60,000 nt of DNA. Source: Nematostella vectensis. Lineage: Eukaryota > Cnidaria > Anthozoa > Actiniaria > Edwardsiidae. The notes under the pieces are model-generated. The model was not told the DNA's origin. It did no database searches and worked only from the letters and a program-made list of their open reading frames with translations. Position numbers and translations under genes: made by a program. Location of the stretch: contig NC_064038.1 of NCBI RefSeq assembly GCF_932526225.1, positions 11,285,070 through 11,345,069 of the forward strand, read 5' to 3'. This document shows, piece by piece, positions 12,841 to 24,400 of the stretch (within the stretch, counting starts at the first letter, position 1; each line of letters starts with the position of its first letter).

Positions 12841-13339
12841 ACGGTAAAGAGGGCACTCAAAATGGACAATTCACCAACACAAATGCATTAGTATCAATAT
12901 CACGCGCACTTGCGCACAGGTAAGACAGCACATTTGAAAAACACGCACTTGCCTTCAAATGGCCCCAATCCATCACCCACCCAAAGTGGGAGATGTAGTC
13001 GCGAGATTAGTGCAATGCTCGTATTCTTTTAAGTCCTTGGTCGACTTTTTTATTACGTATTCTTTGCAGTTCAAAAATTTCAAGATAAACTGTACTGTGC
13101 TCACAAAGGTCCATTCGGTGGGACTAATTTACTCTATTCATTTTGACATCAAACCGTTTAACCTGAATGACAACATTCAATGCGGTACGTATTAATGATG
13201 TGAGGTATTAATTAAGATGTAAGGTATTAACCAATTGACTCCTGGCTATTTTTGAGCTGAATTTACAAAACAAAAAAACAGATACCTCCCTCCCTATTCT
13301 GAGTTTTATACAGCCCGTCAAAGACAAACACAGCTGCAC

Positions 13340-14092
13340 CTAGTCAGCGGTATCCAAGCTTTCCAACAGTGCTTTGCGGTCCCCACTTTTAATCCCTCGT
13401 CGATGTGCTGAAGCCAGCACAAGTTGATGGTTGCTTGTATTTTTCATCAAAAATACAGCTATGAGCATATTAGGAGAGTGTCTCAGGACATCATGAAGTC
13501 TTTTGGGGCATAATTGAGTGCTTTGCTTATGGATATTTGCAAGCAAAGGTGGATTCATGATGATTTTTTCTTGTTTGGCTTTGCCTGGATGAGAAAATAA
13601 TTTTCTAATGAATCACCCCAGCTCTCCTAAATGCTGTCTTTTCTGAAACCAAATTGATTCCAAAATTGTTTACACTGCTATTCTGGGTCTGTATGACCTG
13701 GAATTGATTTGTTTGGCTTCGGGGTGAAAAGACTTATAAAAAACATCTGACTTTGGGGAGAGGAGTGTTGACTGGCCCTCCCCTCGTGAATTTTTTTCCT
13801 GGATCTCCCAGAATGCTTTTCAATCCGTAAAGGCATCTTCGTGGTTTTACAAGCCTTCAAGGAGTGGACATTGTGTTTTGAGGCCATGGAAATGAACCTG
13901 GAGGATCAGAATAAAGGTATCTATTTGTGTCTTGAGCTGTGTTTGCTGATCTCTCTCCCTTGTGTTGTATTTTGAGCGTTTTATTGAGAGGGGTGATTCT
14001 GCTTTTCTTTCCTTGTTCGATTTGAAATTTTTCAAAGAACCTGTGCTATTATTCGGCTTAAGAGTAGTTGCCAACACCTTGGTTGGATGCAT
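13340..14092 (-). pseudogene. Possible decayed coding sequence, unrecognised
   Basis: Three minus-strand frames follow one another in different phases (14092-13847, 13887-13678, 13558-13340), with polar, Lys/Arg/Ser-rich composition unlike the AT-rich chance frames nearby. The second and third are separated by stops and a frameshift. This could be an old gene copy or transposon remnant broken by frameshifts, or an exon pair with an undetected intron. I do not recognise the product. Confidence 0.22.
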
Positions 14093-14232
14093 ATCTTCAA
14101 GACCATTTATCCCTTAGACTGATGCCTGAGTATCTTCATCTTGTTGTGTTTAGTTTGCATTTATGAATTTTTGGGGTTGTGGGTACTTCCCAAAGCCGGT
14201 ACAGGCCGGTTGAGTGGTCAATGTGTTAATAT

Positions 14233-15000
14233 GCCAGTTTAGAGTTTAAGGAATGACCGGGGAAAAATGGGTAGAGTCCAAACCATGGGACCAAAATCCA
14301 CCGGAAGCCGATCGTTTCGCATACAAGCCTCTGTATTTTTCTAGCAATATTGGGTGCATAAACTCGCTCCAAAAAGTACTAATTTGCATAGGTATTGACC
14401 AAAACTTGATGCGACACGAATCATTATGTATGATTTATTAAAGCAATGGCTTTCTGATGATTATACAAAAATTGCCGTGAGATGATAAAACCGTCTATTA
14501 TTACCTCTCTACGATCGCCATGTTTACAACACTGTATGCCCTTTCTTTAGTAGAAACTCTCAGAGATATTCATGTATGCTTTACGATACAAACTTTTCGC
14601 CTCAGTGTGTTTAAATGTGGGTCTTATACTCTCATATCCGAAGAAATAGTGTCGATAAAACATGGAATAAGCCGCAAACAGTACAGCAAAATACTGTTTT
14701 GTAGTCGCTTGGTCAATGGCGCGATAAGAACAAATTCTTGGTTGCTTATCATTGCTGGCCGCTAAAGCAATTTCAGTCCCATAATCCAAAGAGGCTCATC
14801 GCCTTAAAGATGCATACTATCGCTACAGATAGCATTCAATTTTGGTCGATATTTTCGTAAAATATGGCATTTTGAAGTGATTTTGCAAACCCCATATCGC
14901 GCAAAAAATACAAAGGTTTGTATGAGGAATCTTTACTTCCAATGGATTTTGGTCCGATCGACCCATTCTTCCCCGGTCATTCCTTAAACTCTGAACTGGC
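14233..15000. mobile_element. Foldback element with long terminal inverted repeats
   Basis: The left end reads 'gccagtttagagtttaag' then 'gaatgaccgggga', continuing to 'gggaccaaaatcca'. The right end carries the same words inverted (tggattttggtcc ... tccttaaactctgaactggc). Inverted similarity extends roughly 100-130 bp, including 'catacaa.cctntgtattttt'. Flanks are near-identical (ttaatat left, ttattat right), possibly a diverged target duplication. Internal frames (14520-14765 plus, 14547-14789 minus) overlap each other and are not clearly a transposase, so the element is probably non-autonomous. Confidence 0.65.
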
Positions 15001-15289
15001 TTATTATAGTAAAGACATCAAAAGAAGGCCGTTCTAAAGCCCCTTTTCAACATGCGCCAGCGTTCCTGGGCACAGCAAGGCGGACGCTGTTTGAGCAGCA
15101 TGCTTGGAGGTGCTGGGAAAGAATTTCGCAAAAATTCCCAGCTGGCGCCACCACTAAGCTTTACAGCTTTACCGAAAAAGCGAAAAGGACAAACAAACAA
15201 CTTAAACGGCAGCAACGGAATGTTAGATCCAAGACGGCGACCGATTAGCGGAGGTACCTATCCATCATCTAATATACCAAGAGCAATTG

Positions 15290-15640
15290 ATCCACACGCC
15301 ACGCGATCTATCCACCACGTGATCTTTCCCCCACGTGATCTATTCACCACGTGATCTTTCCCCCACGTGATCTATCCACCACATAATCTATATGCCAATT
15401 GATCTATCTACTACGTGATCTATCCGCAATGTAATCTATCCACCACGTGATCTTTCCCCCACGTGATCTATCCACCACGTAATCTATACGCCACGTGATC
15501 TATCTACTACGTCATCTTTCCGCCATGTGATCTATCTACTACGTGATCTATCCGCAATGTGATCTATCCACCACGTGATCTTTCCCCCACGTGATCTTTC
15601 CACCACGTGATCTATACGCCACGTGATCTATCCACCATTG
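15290..15640. repeat. Minisatellite of CACGTG-containing units
   Basis: Tandem 16-17 bp units of the type 'ccaccacgtgatctatc', alternating with 'cccccacgtgatctttc' and diverged forms (tactacgtgatc, gcaatgtgatc). About eleven units keep an exact CACGTG E-box core. No gene overlaps it. An open frame entering from 15052 reads into the array and stops there. Confidence 0.8.
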
Positions 15641-17955
15641 TTTGAGATTTATCAAAAACTTGGTGTTATTTTTAAGAAAGAAAGATTCTAGATTCACAAA
15701 TTAAAAACTATGAATGAGATAAATTCGAGTGTCGTGCTTAACAAGTTGCAGATGTAATTGACAAATGCTTTATCGATTTAAATATTTTCAAAAGTAAAGC
15801 TCCTCGCGCATATTTTTGTTTAATTTTAACCAGTGCTTTGCTATAAACTACCAAGCAACGGAAACGGATAGGGAAAAAAGTGCACAAAACTCATGCAAAA
15901 ATATCCCCAGGTCATTCTGGTAAAAACAGGATTTTTTTTTAATTTTTCATTTAAAAAAACTATTTTTTTCGTAAATGTTACGAATATCATCTTCTACTCG
16001 TTTCAAGAGCTGGGCGTTTCTCTAGCAGTAGCTCTAATTTGATATAAAATTATGAAAACGCTTTAAAAGCTATCAAAACCTTTATGCCTTAAGGGAAAAT
16101 ATGTGTTAAAAGCTTGACGGTAAATGCTAAAACACAGTTTAAAGTTGGCTCACATTTTCTTATACAAACATTTGCCATTATTCGAGCAATATAAAAAAGC
16201 TAAGAAAGCAAGCTGATATAATGAAGAGAGTTAAAAGTCACCGATTTTTATTCCGACATTATAATTAAAATTAAAATTTCTTCAAAAATAGTAGAGAAAT
16301 TTCAAAAGAAAATATAATATTTTTGCGAGAAAATCAAGAAGTCTTAAGAAGCATTAACTTTTAAAATGCATTTTTACCTTGCATTCAACCATTATTACTA
16401 AAACAATTCATGAAAAAAAGAAATCTGATTTGAAACACACCTATATATCATGGAGAAAGGAAAAAATGCATGTCTATTTAAAGTATTTGTACAATTTTAT
16501 GATCATTTTATGACCATATGAATTATATGTGAAACAATTGAAGGCACATTTCCATAAACGTGCAAAAAGAATTTATTCATAGAATGACCTGCTACGGTTT
16601 GATCGTCACAACAGAGCTCTTTTCATAAGGGAAAGAAAAGCTAGACACAACTCAAACCATGCCAAATATATTGCCTGTTAAAGAGTTGAGAATTAAGACA
16701 AACGCAATTCTAGATCAAGTGGCCCTTTTTCTTACAATCGAAGCAGACTATCACAAGATAAATGAGAATGGCGCGAACATATCCTTAGAAAAATGGCGCT
16801 CAAAACTGTTAGCAATATGCAAAGATCGGAAGCGGGAATTTCTTCTCAATAAGGCCTTAATATAAACACATTTATACTTCGTTTGAGCATGGTTTGAACG
16901 CTACCGGCTTGAGTATAGTGTTTTCATTCATAAGGGCATCCTCTTGAGGGGCGATAAATAGATTTTCTAAAGTCTCATAAAATTACACGACTTCTTTGCC
17001 TAGGAATACTTAACAAAATGAAATAAAATAACAAAATGAAATAAAAGCCAAAACGATGGGGTTATATTAGTCGGCTGAAATGGTCGATTTTTAGTTTTCT
17101 ACCCCCGAAAAAAATTAGATGCATCTTAAATTGATCTTTTCGGTCTAAATGCTATAGGAGTTTGTTTGTTGAATTTTCTAGAAAAGTTGTAACAATAATA
17201 TTCTACAATAAAAAACATAATAACATATATTAGAAGGGAAAATATCGTGGGGAGAAAATGGCAGGATATCAAAAACACATTTCAATGCGGCGTAATAATC
17301 ATTCGAATATGCGCCCAAAAAATAGGAATCGACTAACAAGGAAATAGTGTCTTAAATTAAACACGCGCGAAAACCGACACGGTTATTTAATAATAATAAT
17401 AAAAAATCAAATGAAGAAGCTTAGCGATCTTAGCGGTTTGGCTAAAAGCAATTTATGAAAAGGATCTTGTTCAACATTTAGCTCAATATACAGACTAAAC
17501 AAGCTTGTAACGACACACAGTCGAACCGGTTCTAATGCAATTGGGTTTTCGGAAGTCTAGAATATCACAATAATTTCGCGCTCTCGATGCAAGAGAGACA
17601 GGGATATGGTAGTGCGGCAATTATAATTAATACTTATGATGAAGACAGCAATTGTGTGGCTTTTATAGGAAAGTAAATGCGTTAAACTACTGGAAAAGAT
17701 GAGGGGATGATCTGTTAAAATGTCGATACACACAAAACCAAAAAAGAGAGAAATATCAGCATTTGCCAACCATTTTAGATAATGTATCAGTTACATAAAA
17801 GGCCACTAGGCCGTTTAAAATCATCATTAGAGAAGCACAATGTTTACAAATTGGAAAGGGACTATTTTTATCTTCCTCCTGAGGCTGTTGACAAAACAAT
17901 GCATTTTACCACACAGTTGACAAGTCAACACTTTTCTGTCACGATATTCTCTTAC
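15641..17955. other. AT-rich non-coding stretch
   Basis: No supported gene apart from the small open frame at 16659-16865, listed separately. Sequence is AT-rich with homopolymer runs and no clear repeats. Confidence 0.4.
16659..16865 (+). CDS. Small hypothetical protein, 68 aa
   Basis: An ATG-started frame of 68 codons ends in TAA with an upstream in-frame stop close by. The composition is that of a soluble, helix-prone protein, including ILDQVALFLTIEADYH and KWRSKLLAICKDRKREFLL, which is unusual for chance frames in this AT-rich region. No domain is recognised and no splice acceptor is obvious upstream. It could be a single-exon small protein, the terminal exon of a gene, or chance. Confidence 0.3.
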   Translation: MPNILPVKELRIKTNAILDQVALFLTIEADYHKINENGANISLEKWRSKLLAICKDRKREFLLNKALI

Positions 17956-18429
17956 CTTGCATTCAGGAATCTCGATTTTATCCTCAACGTGCTGGGCAGC
18001 AGTACAAGCAATTGGCGAACCCGCAGCTATTGTTGTTGCTCGTATAATACTCCCCGCTCCAAGGACAACCGGCGTTCCTTTGACGCGTTCGCTAGGTTTT
18101 GGAGAGAGTTGAGTCTCGTAAACAGAGCGCTCCTCTCCCGTGTGTTCGCATTTTACACTTGACACAGATCCGTTAGGCGATGTGTTACCCGAATAAGCGA
18201 TGTCACGGTTACCTATCCTTAAATGATGTTCTACTTCACTTCCCTGTGCGGAATTACTAGATAGAGAATTCAAAGAGACAGCCGGATAAAGAGAAGGAAG
18301 CTTTAGAGGTCGTCCTGGAGCATTTCTGATAGGATTTAAAGGCGAATTTCGCTCGCCTGGTCTCCGATTCTGCCCGTTGTTTCTTCTGACCGGTTGACTT
18401 GAAAGCGCGGGATTGTACCTCAAGAACAT
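17956..18429 (-). CDS. Probable first coding exon, basic Ser/Pro-rich protein, unrecognised
   Basis: A minus-strand frame of 158 codons starts at ATG and ends at a consensus donor (GAATGCAAG|GTAAGAGAA, phase 0). The peptide is low-complexity in style but not repetitive: Arg/Asn/Pro-rich at first (MFLRYNPALSSQPVRRNN), then Ser-rich, with a small hydrophobic Ala/Gly stretch near residues 122-140 and an acidic end (VEDKIEIPECK). GC content and codon use stand out from the surroundings. It looks like the disordered N-terminus of a regulatory protein, with the rest lower on the minus strand, but I found no matching next exon. Plus-strand frames at 17782-18162 and 18439-18636 are shadows. Confidence 0.45.
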
Positions 18430-20300
18430 TGTTTTTGGTTGTCACAAGGACACAACAAATTAAATTTCCTAGAAGAAGTTAAATCGAGACTCAAAATGCT
18501 ACACATCTCAATCAATCATCGTTTCCATGTTAAGCTTCGTCCCACTATCACCTATCTCACATTTGGCGGCTCTAAGGACATCTCTTGCCGTCACGTCCAT
18601 GGTTACTCCGGGGAAGTCAAACTAAAACTTAAATAATCAATAATTAAACTTTTCTTTAGCGAATTCCCGCCACAGTAATAGAACAAGCGAGTAAAGTGTG
18701 ATTTTTCGTGGGTTTCTTCGTGTTTGATTTGCTTGTGTTTAGTGTAGCCCGTTTCTAGGCCGATTGTTGGTGAATTGCTGACAAGTGCTCGTATCGTTGA
18801 AATCCCCCTTCTTACTCAACACGGTCCCGAGGCTAAAAGAACAGGTGCATTGAGGAAATGCAATGTATGTAAATCAACGGAATTCGTTAACATAATCTTG
18901 CTTTCTTCCACAATGCTTATCACAAATGCTTTGATACTATGTCCCTCTCTAACCCGGCAAATTCGTATGATACGGGTTCTTGTTTTTATTTTCATTTTAT
19001 TCGCACACCAAAAGAAAACCCGCCAAGTCTGTGCTAAAAGCAAAACATGGCGATACAATAGTCGACCGGGCACGCATGTAATGCGAGAGTTTGAATATGT
19101 ATGGTTGTTTCTAAATGATAAGCCATTCGCGAGATTTTGAGATCGAGGGATAGTTACTGCGTAGATGTAGTATGACGAAAGCCCCTTTGATATATGACAG
19201 ATGTGCAAAAAATGATGGTAGGGAATACTGCGAGTAAGGCGAGTGGTTATGGACTTATCGCCCACAAATAATTAAAAGTAAAAATATAGCGGTTTCACAA
19301 GAGGTCACTTCGGATTATGGTAACTTCGCTGTTAAGAAAAGAGGCAAATATAAAGGCTAAAGGGTGAGAAACTCCCTCAAGGGAAAACGCAGTTATCTGT
19401 GGTATTAATGTGTAGGCTATTTCGGAGTGAGTCAACGTATGAATTGTACATGACGGGATTAACAAAATTACAGAGCGCGCGTTGTAACACGTCAAGATTA
19501 ACAGGCGAAATTAAAAGAATTTCCCAAATGTAAGCGCAACGACTCTAAAGTGAGGACTAATCATTATTCAGCCGCAGCGTTTATGGGATAAAACCAAAGG
19601 CATACAGCTACTGCCTGAATGAGGACGTTAAGGGTATTAGCATGTATTTTTTAGGGGAAGTATTTTATTACGTAGCATTAAACTTTGAACCACAATAGAA
19701 GAGGAGCGTTTTACTCAGGAACACCTGTTATTACATAAGCCCCCAGGGGACGGTACATGTTAAAATCTTTACAAAACCCGTTAAACTGAAATGACTAGAA
19801 AACACCAACACGCATTTTTAAAGACTTGTTTCTAAAAGTACCGGAATATGGTGAGCTGTCGCTTTCGATATAGAAATAAGATAAATACGGTAATTTTGCT
19901 ATTTTAAGTTCTCCCTGATGCAAAACATCCGGATGTTTGTAGTTTAATCAAACAGTCAAAACTCACTTGATTTTGCTCTCTTTATCATAAATGCTGTTTT
20001 TTTGTAAGAATCACTTCGCTAGCAAAATGGATCAATAAATTATAGATTTCTCACAGCAAAGGGAATTGATTATACTGTCTGAATGTTTTTATGATCTTAT
20101 AAAAAAACGTGCTACTTTACTAGCTTCATTTTTTTATCGAGGGAATTGCTTGAACATCAATATCATTATCGTTATAACCATATCGACGCTATTATCATCA
20201 CCATCATTGAAGTTTTCATCAACGTATCATAATCGGCATCATCACCATCATCATCATAGTATTACACATCACCATAAATATTGTCGTTTTCATCATGAAA
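18430..20300. other. Non-coding stretch
   Basis: Overlapping frames on both strands at 18775-19265 are shadows of each other with no splice context. A short cat-rich microsatellite lies near 20180-20290. Nothing else is recognised. Confidence 0.4.
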
Positions 20301-20304
20301 TAAG

Positions 20305-20436
20305 CTTCCCCGCATCTTTCCACAACTCTTTGCGACTCGCGCATGAAATCGAGGATAAAAACATCTTGTTTACAATTTTGACGCCTAACCTCGGTTTCAT
20401 GCGCGTTGCAAAGAATTATGGGAAGATGTGGGGAAA
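20305..20436. mobile_element. Short foldback element
   Basis: Left arm 'cttccccgcatctttccac' then 'aactctttgcg.c.cgcatgaaa.cgagg' is matched inverted by the right arm 'cctcggtttcatgcgcgttg' then 'caaagaattatgggaagatgtggggaaag'. Each arm is about 45-50 bp with a loop of about 40 bp. No coding capacity. MITE-like. Confidence 0.65.
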
Positions 20437-20723
20437 GTGACATTCATTTCTTATACTATCCCCGCTGTCCCCGCATTCTGATGCCACTTAGGCCGTGGCA
20501 AAAAATCCGCGCATTTTTACCAAGCTGTCAGGGAAATTTCAGATGTTCTTCTTTACAGAGGTGGGCGCGAACGCTTGGAACTCAATTTGTTTTCTCGAAG
20601 TGGTCTTATCTCGAATAAAGCATACATTATATACAACTATCTTTGGTCAAATCTCGGATTGAACGCATTTAAGACATGATCACATGTCGGATTATTGAAG
20701 TATAAATTTATAGAGACATTTAG

Positions 20724-21113
20724 CAGCGCGTTTTTTCTCGGAAACGGCAAACGTCAAACCTCTGGGTGTCACGTGGCAAGGCCTAACGGTCAAGTTCGCA
20801 GTCTGCGGTTCGCGTTTTGACCTGAGGAGCACCGTCTAGCGGTAAGAGATTTACCTCAGCAGTTTTCCCCTCAAATATTCTATGAGCTCACGTCTGAGAC
20901 CATGAGTTAGTGTTCTTAATCATTTGACTCTTGAAATAATATATTTTCATTGACAATTTGCACAATTACTCATACTTTTGGCTCGGTTGAAGTCGAACAC
21001 ATGTATTGCACTTTTTCCTGCCAAATTTGCTAAACTACGTTTTCGCCAGTACGTCAAACCGCAAACCTGTAACGGCTAACCGCGGTTTGCCGTTGATTCT
21101 GAAAACGCGATGC
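20724..21113. mobile_element. Probable TIR element
   Basis: The left end carries 'gcgcgttttttctcggaaac' followed by 'ggcaaac'. The right end carries the inverted equivalent 'gtttgccgttgattctgaaa' followed by 'acgcg'. Internal copies of 'cggcaaac' and 'cgtcaaac' are present in both orientations. No protein coding. The match is imperfect, so the element is only probable. Confidence 0.4.
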
Positions 21114-21480
21114 CAAATCTCTCTAAAATGCTGCCCCTCCCCTCTAGCACACACTTGTGCGGTATTCTCTATGCCATTTTGTTAGCAATTATTTAAAGAT
21201 GTCACCGTGCCAGACAAGAGTAATATGGACAAGAGCATCCTAGGGTATCCTTTCTTAAAACCGTTAACTGTGACGACTTAAAAAGGTTTCTTAGACGACC
21301 TCATAATTGAAATAATTCAGAATAAAAAAACTATGGAAAGATAAATATCTCAATACCATTTGCATGCCTTCTTATGCCATGCATATAAACCTTTTGATCC
21401 TTGAACACTGACGTGCATATAAACAATCTTATGCCCTGGGTCACGGCAACAGCAAATAAAAGGTGCAAGACGAAAAGACG

Positions 21481-24400
21481 TTCACTCAAGGTGCGCAAAG
21501 GCACGATTACTCACGGTTCGCAAAGACTCAATCACTCCCGCAAAGGCTCAACCACCCACGGTGCGCAAAGGCTCAACCACGCACGGTGCGCAAAGGCTCA
21601 ACCACCCACGGTGCGCAAAGGCTCAGCCACACACGGTGCGCAAAGGCTCTATAGTACATGGTGCGCAAATGCTCTATTACTCACGGTGCGCGAAGGCTCA
21701 ATTACTCACGGTGTGCAAATGCTCTATTGCTCACGGTGCGCAAAGGCTCTATTGCTCACGTTGCGCAAAGGCTCTATTACTCACGGTGCGCGAAGGCTCA
21801 ATTACTCACGGTGTGCAAATGCTCTATTGCTCACGGTGCGCAAAGGCTCTATTATTCACGGTGCGCAAAGGCTCAATTACTCACGGTGCGCAAAGGCTCA
21901 AGTACTCAAATTGCGCAAAGGCTCAATTACTCACGGTGCGCAAAGGCTCAATTACTCATGGTGCGCAAAGGCCCAATTTCTCATGGTGCGCAAATGCTCT
22001 ATTATTCACGGTGCGCAAAGGCTCTATTGCTCACGCTGCGCAAAGGCTCAATTACTCACGGTGCGCAAAGGCTCAATTACTCACGGTGCGCAAAGGCTCA
22101 ATTACTCATGGTGCGCAAAGGCTCAATTACTCATGGTGCGCAAATGCTCTATTACTCACGGTGCGCAAATGCTCAACTACTCCCGGTGCGCAAAGACTCA
22201 ACCACCCACGTTGCGCAAAAGCTCAACTTCTCACGGTGCGCAAAGGCTCAACTACTCACGGTGCGCAAAGGCTCAACCATCCACGGTGTGCAGAGGCTCA
22301 ACTACTCACGGTGCGCTAAGACTCAATTACTCACGATGCGCAAAAGACTCAATTACTCATGGTGCGCAAAGGCTCAATTACTCATGGTGCGCAAATGCTC
22401 TATTACTCACGGTGCGCAAGGCTCTATTGCTCACGCTGCGCAAAGGCTCAATTACTCACGGAGCACAAAGGCTCAATTACTCACGGTGCGCAAAGGCTAA
22501 ACTACTTACGGTGCGCAAATGCTCAAGTACTCACGGTGCGCAAAGGCTCTATTACTCATGGTGCGCAAAGGCTCAACTACTCAAGGTGCGCAAAGGCTCA
22601 ATTACTCACGGTGCGCAAAGGCTCAACTGCTCAACTACTCACGGTGCGCAAAGATTCAATTACTCACGATGCTCAAAAGACTCAATTACTCCCGGAGCGC
22701 AAAGGCTCAACCACCCACGGTGCGCAAAGGCTCAACCATCCACGGTGTGCAAAGGCTCAACGACTCACGGTGCGCTAAGACTCAATTACTCACGATGCGC
22801 AAAAGACTCAATTACTCCCGGTGCGCAAAGACTCAACCACCCACGTTGCGCAAAAGCTCAACTTCTCACGGTGCGCAAAGGCTCAACTACTCACGGTGCG
22901 CAAAGGCTCAACCATCCACGGTGTGCAGAGGCTCAACTACTCACGGTGCGCTAAGACTCAATTACTCATGATGCGCAAAAGACTCAATTACTCCCGGTGC
23001 GCAAAGGCTCAATCACCCACGGTGCGCAAAGGCTCAACCACCCACGTTGCGCAAAAGCTCAACTTCTCACGGTGCGCAAATGCTCAACTACTCACGGTGC
23101 GCAAATGCTCAATTACTCACGGTGCGCAAAGGCTCAATTACTCACAGTGCGCAAAGGCTTAATTACGGTGCGCAAAGGCTAAATTACTCACGGTGCGCAA
23201 AGGCTCTATTACACACGGTACGCAAAGGCCCAATAACACACGTTGCGCAAAGGCTCAACCACCCACGGTGCGCAAAGGCTCTATAGTACATGGTGTGCAA
23301 ATGCTCTATTGCTCACGGTGCGCAAAGGGTCAATTACTCACGGTGCGCAAAGGCTCAATTACTCATGGTGCGCAAAGGATCAATTACTCATGGTGCGCAA
23401 ATGCTCTATTACTCACGGTGCGCAAGGCTCTATTGCTCACGCTGCGCAAAGGCTCAATTACTCACGGTGCGCAAAGGCTCAATTACTCACGGAGCACAAA
23501 GGCTCAATTACTCACGGTGCGCAAAGGCTAAACTACTTACGGTGCGCAAATGCTCAACTACTCACGGTGCGCAAAGGCTAAACTACTTACGGTGCGCAAA
23601 GGCTCAACTACTCACGATGCGCAAAGATTCAATTACTCACGATGCGCAAAAGACTCAATTACTCCCGGAGCGCATAGGCTCAACCACCCACGGTGCGCAA
23701 AGGCTCAACCATCCACGGTGTGCAAAGGCTCAACGACTCACGGTGCGCTAAGACTCAATTACTCCCGGTGCGCAAAGACTCAACCACCCACGTTGCGCAA
23801 AAGCTCAACTTCTCACGGTGCGCAAAGGCTCAACTACTCACGGTGCGCAAAGGCTCAACCATCCACGGTGTGCAGAGGCTTCATTACTCACGGTGCGCAA
23901 AGGCTAAACTACTTACGGTGCGCAAATGCTCAACTACTCCCGGTGCGCAAAGACTCAACCACCCACGTTGCGCAAAAGCTCAACTTCTCACGGTGCCATA
24001 GGCTCAACTACTCACGGTGCGCAAAGGCTCAACCATCCACGGTGTGCAGAGGCTCAACTACTCACGGTGCGCTAAGACTCAATTACTCACGATGCGCAAA
24101 AGACTCAATTACTCATGGTGCGCAAAGGCTCAATTACTCATGGTGCGCAAATGCTCTATTACTCACGGTGCGCAAGGCTCTATTGCTCACGCTGCGCAAA
24201 GGCTCAATTACTCACGGAGCACAAAGGCTCAATTACTCACGGTGCGCAAAGGCTAAACTACTTACGGTGCGCAAATGCTCAAGTACTCACGGTGCGCAAA
24301 GGCTCTATTACTCATGGTGCGCAAAGGCTCAACTACTCAAGGTGCGCAAAGGCTCAATTACTCACGGTGCGCAAAGGCTCAACTGCTCAACTACTCACGG

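Noticed and set aside
15052-15354. 100-codon plus frame with a PKKRKG motif
   Set aside because: Ends by reading into the CACGTG minisatellite; a stop lies just upstream, and the overlapping minus frame is equally open. A real exon is possible but unsupported.
21401-22954. 517-codon open frame through the satellite
   Set aside because: It is a consequence of a stop-free 25 bp tandem unit; similar frames exist in every plus phase and no gene signals are seen.
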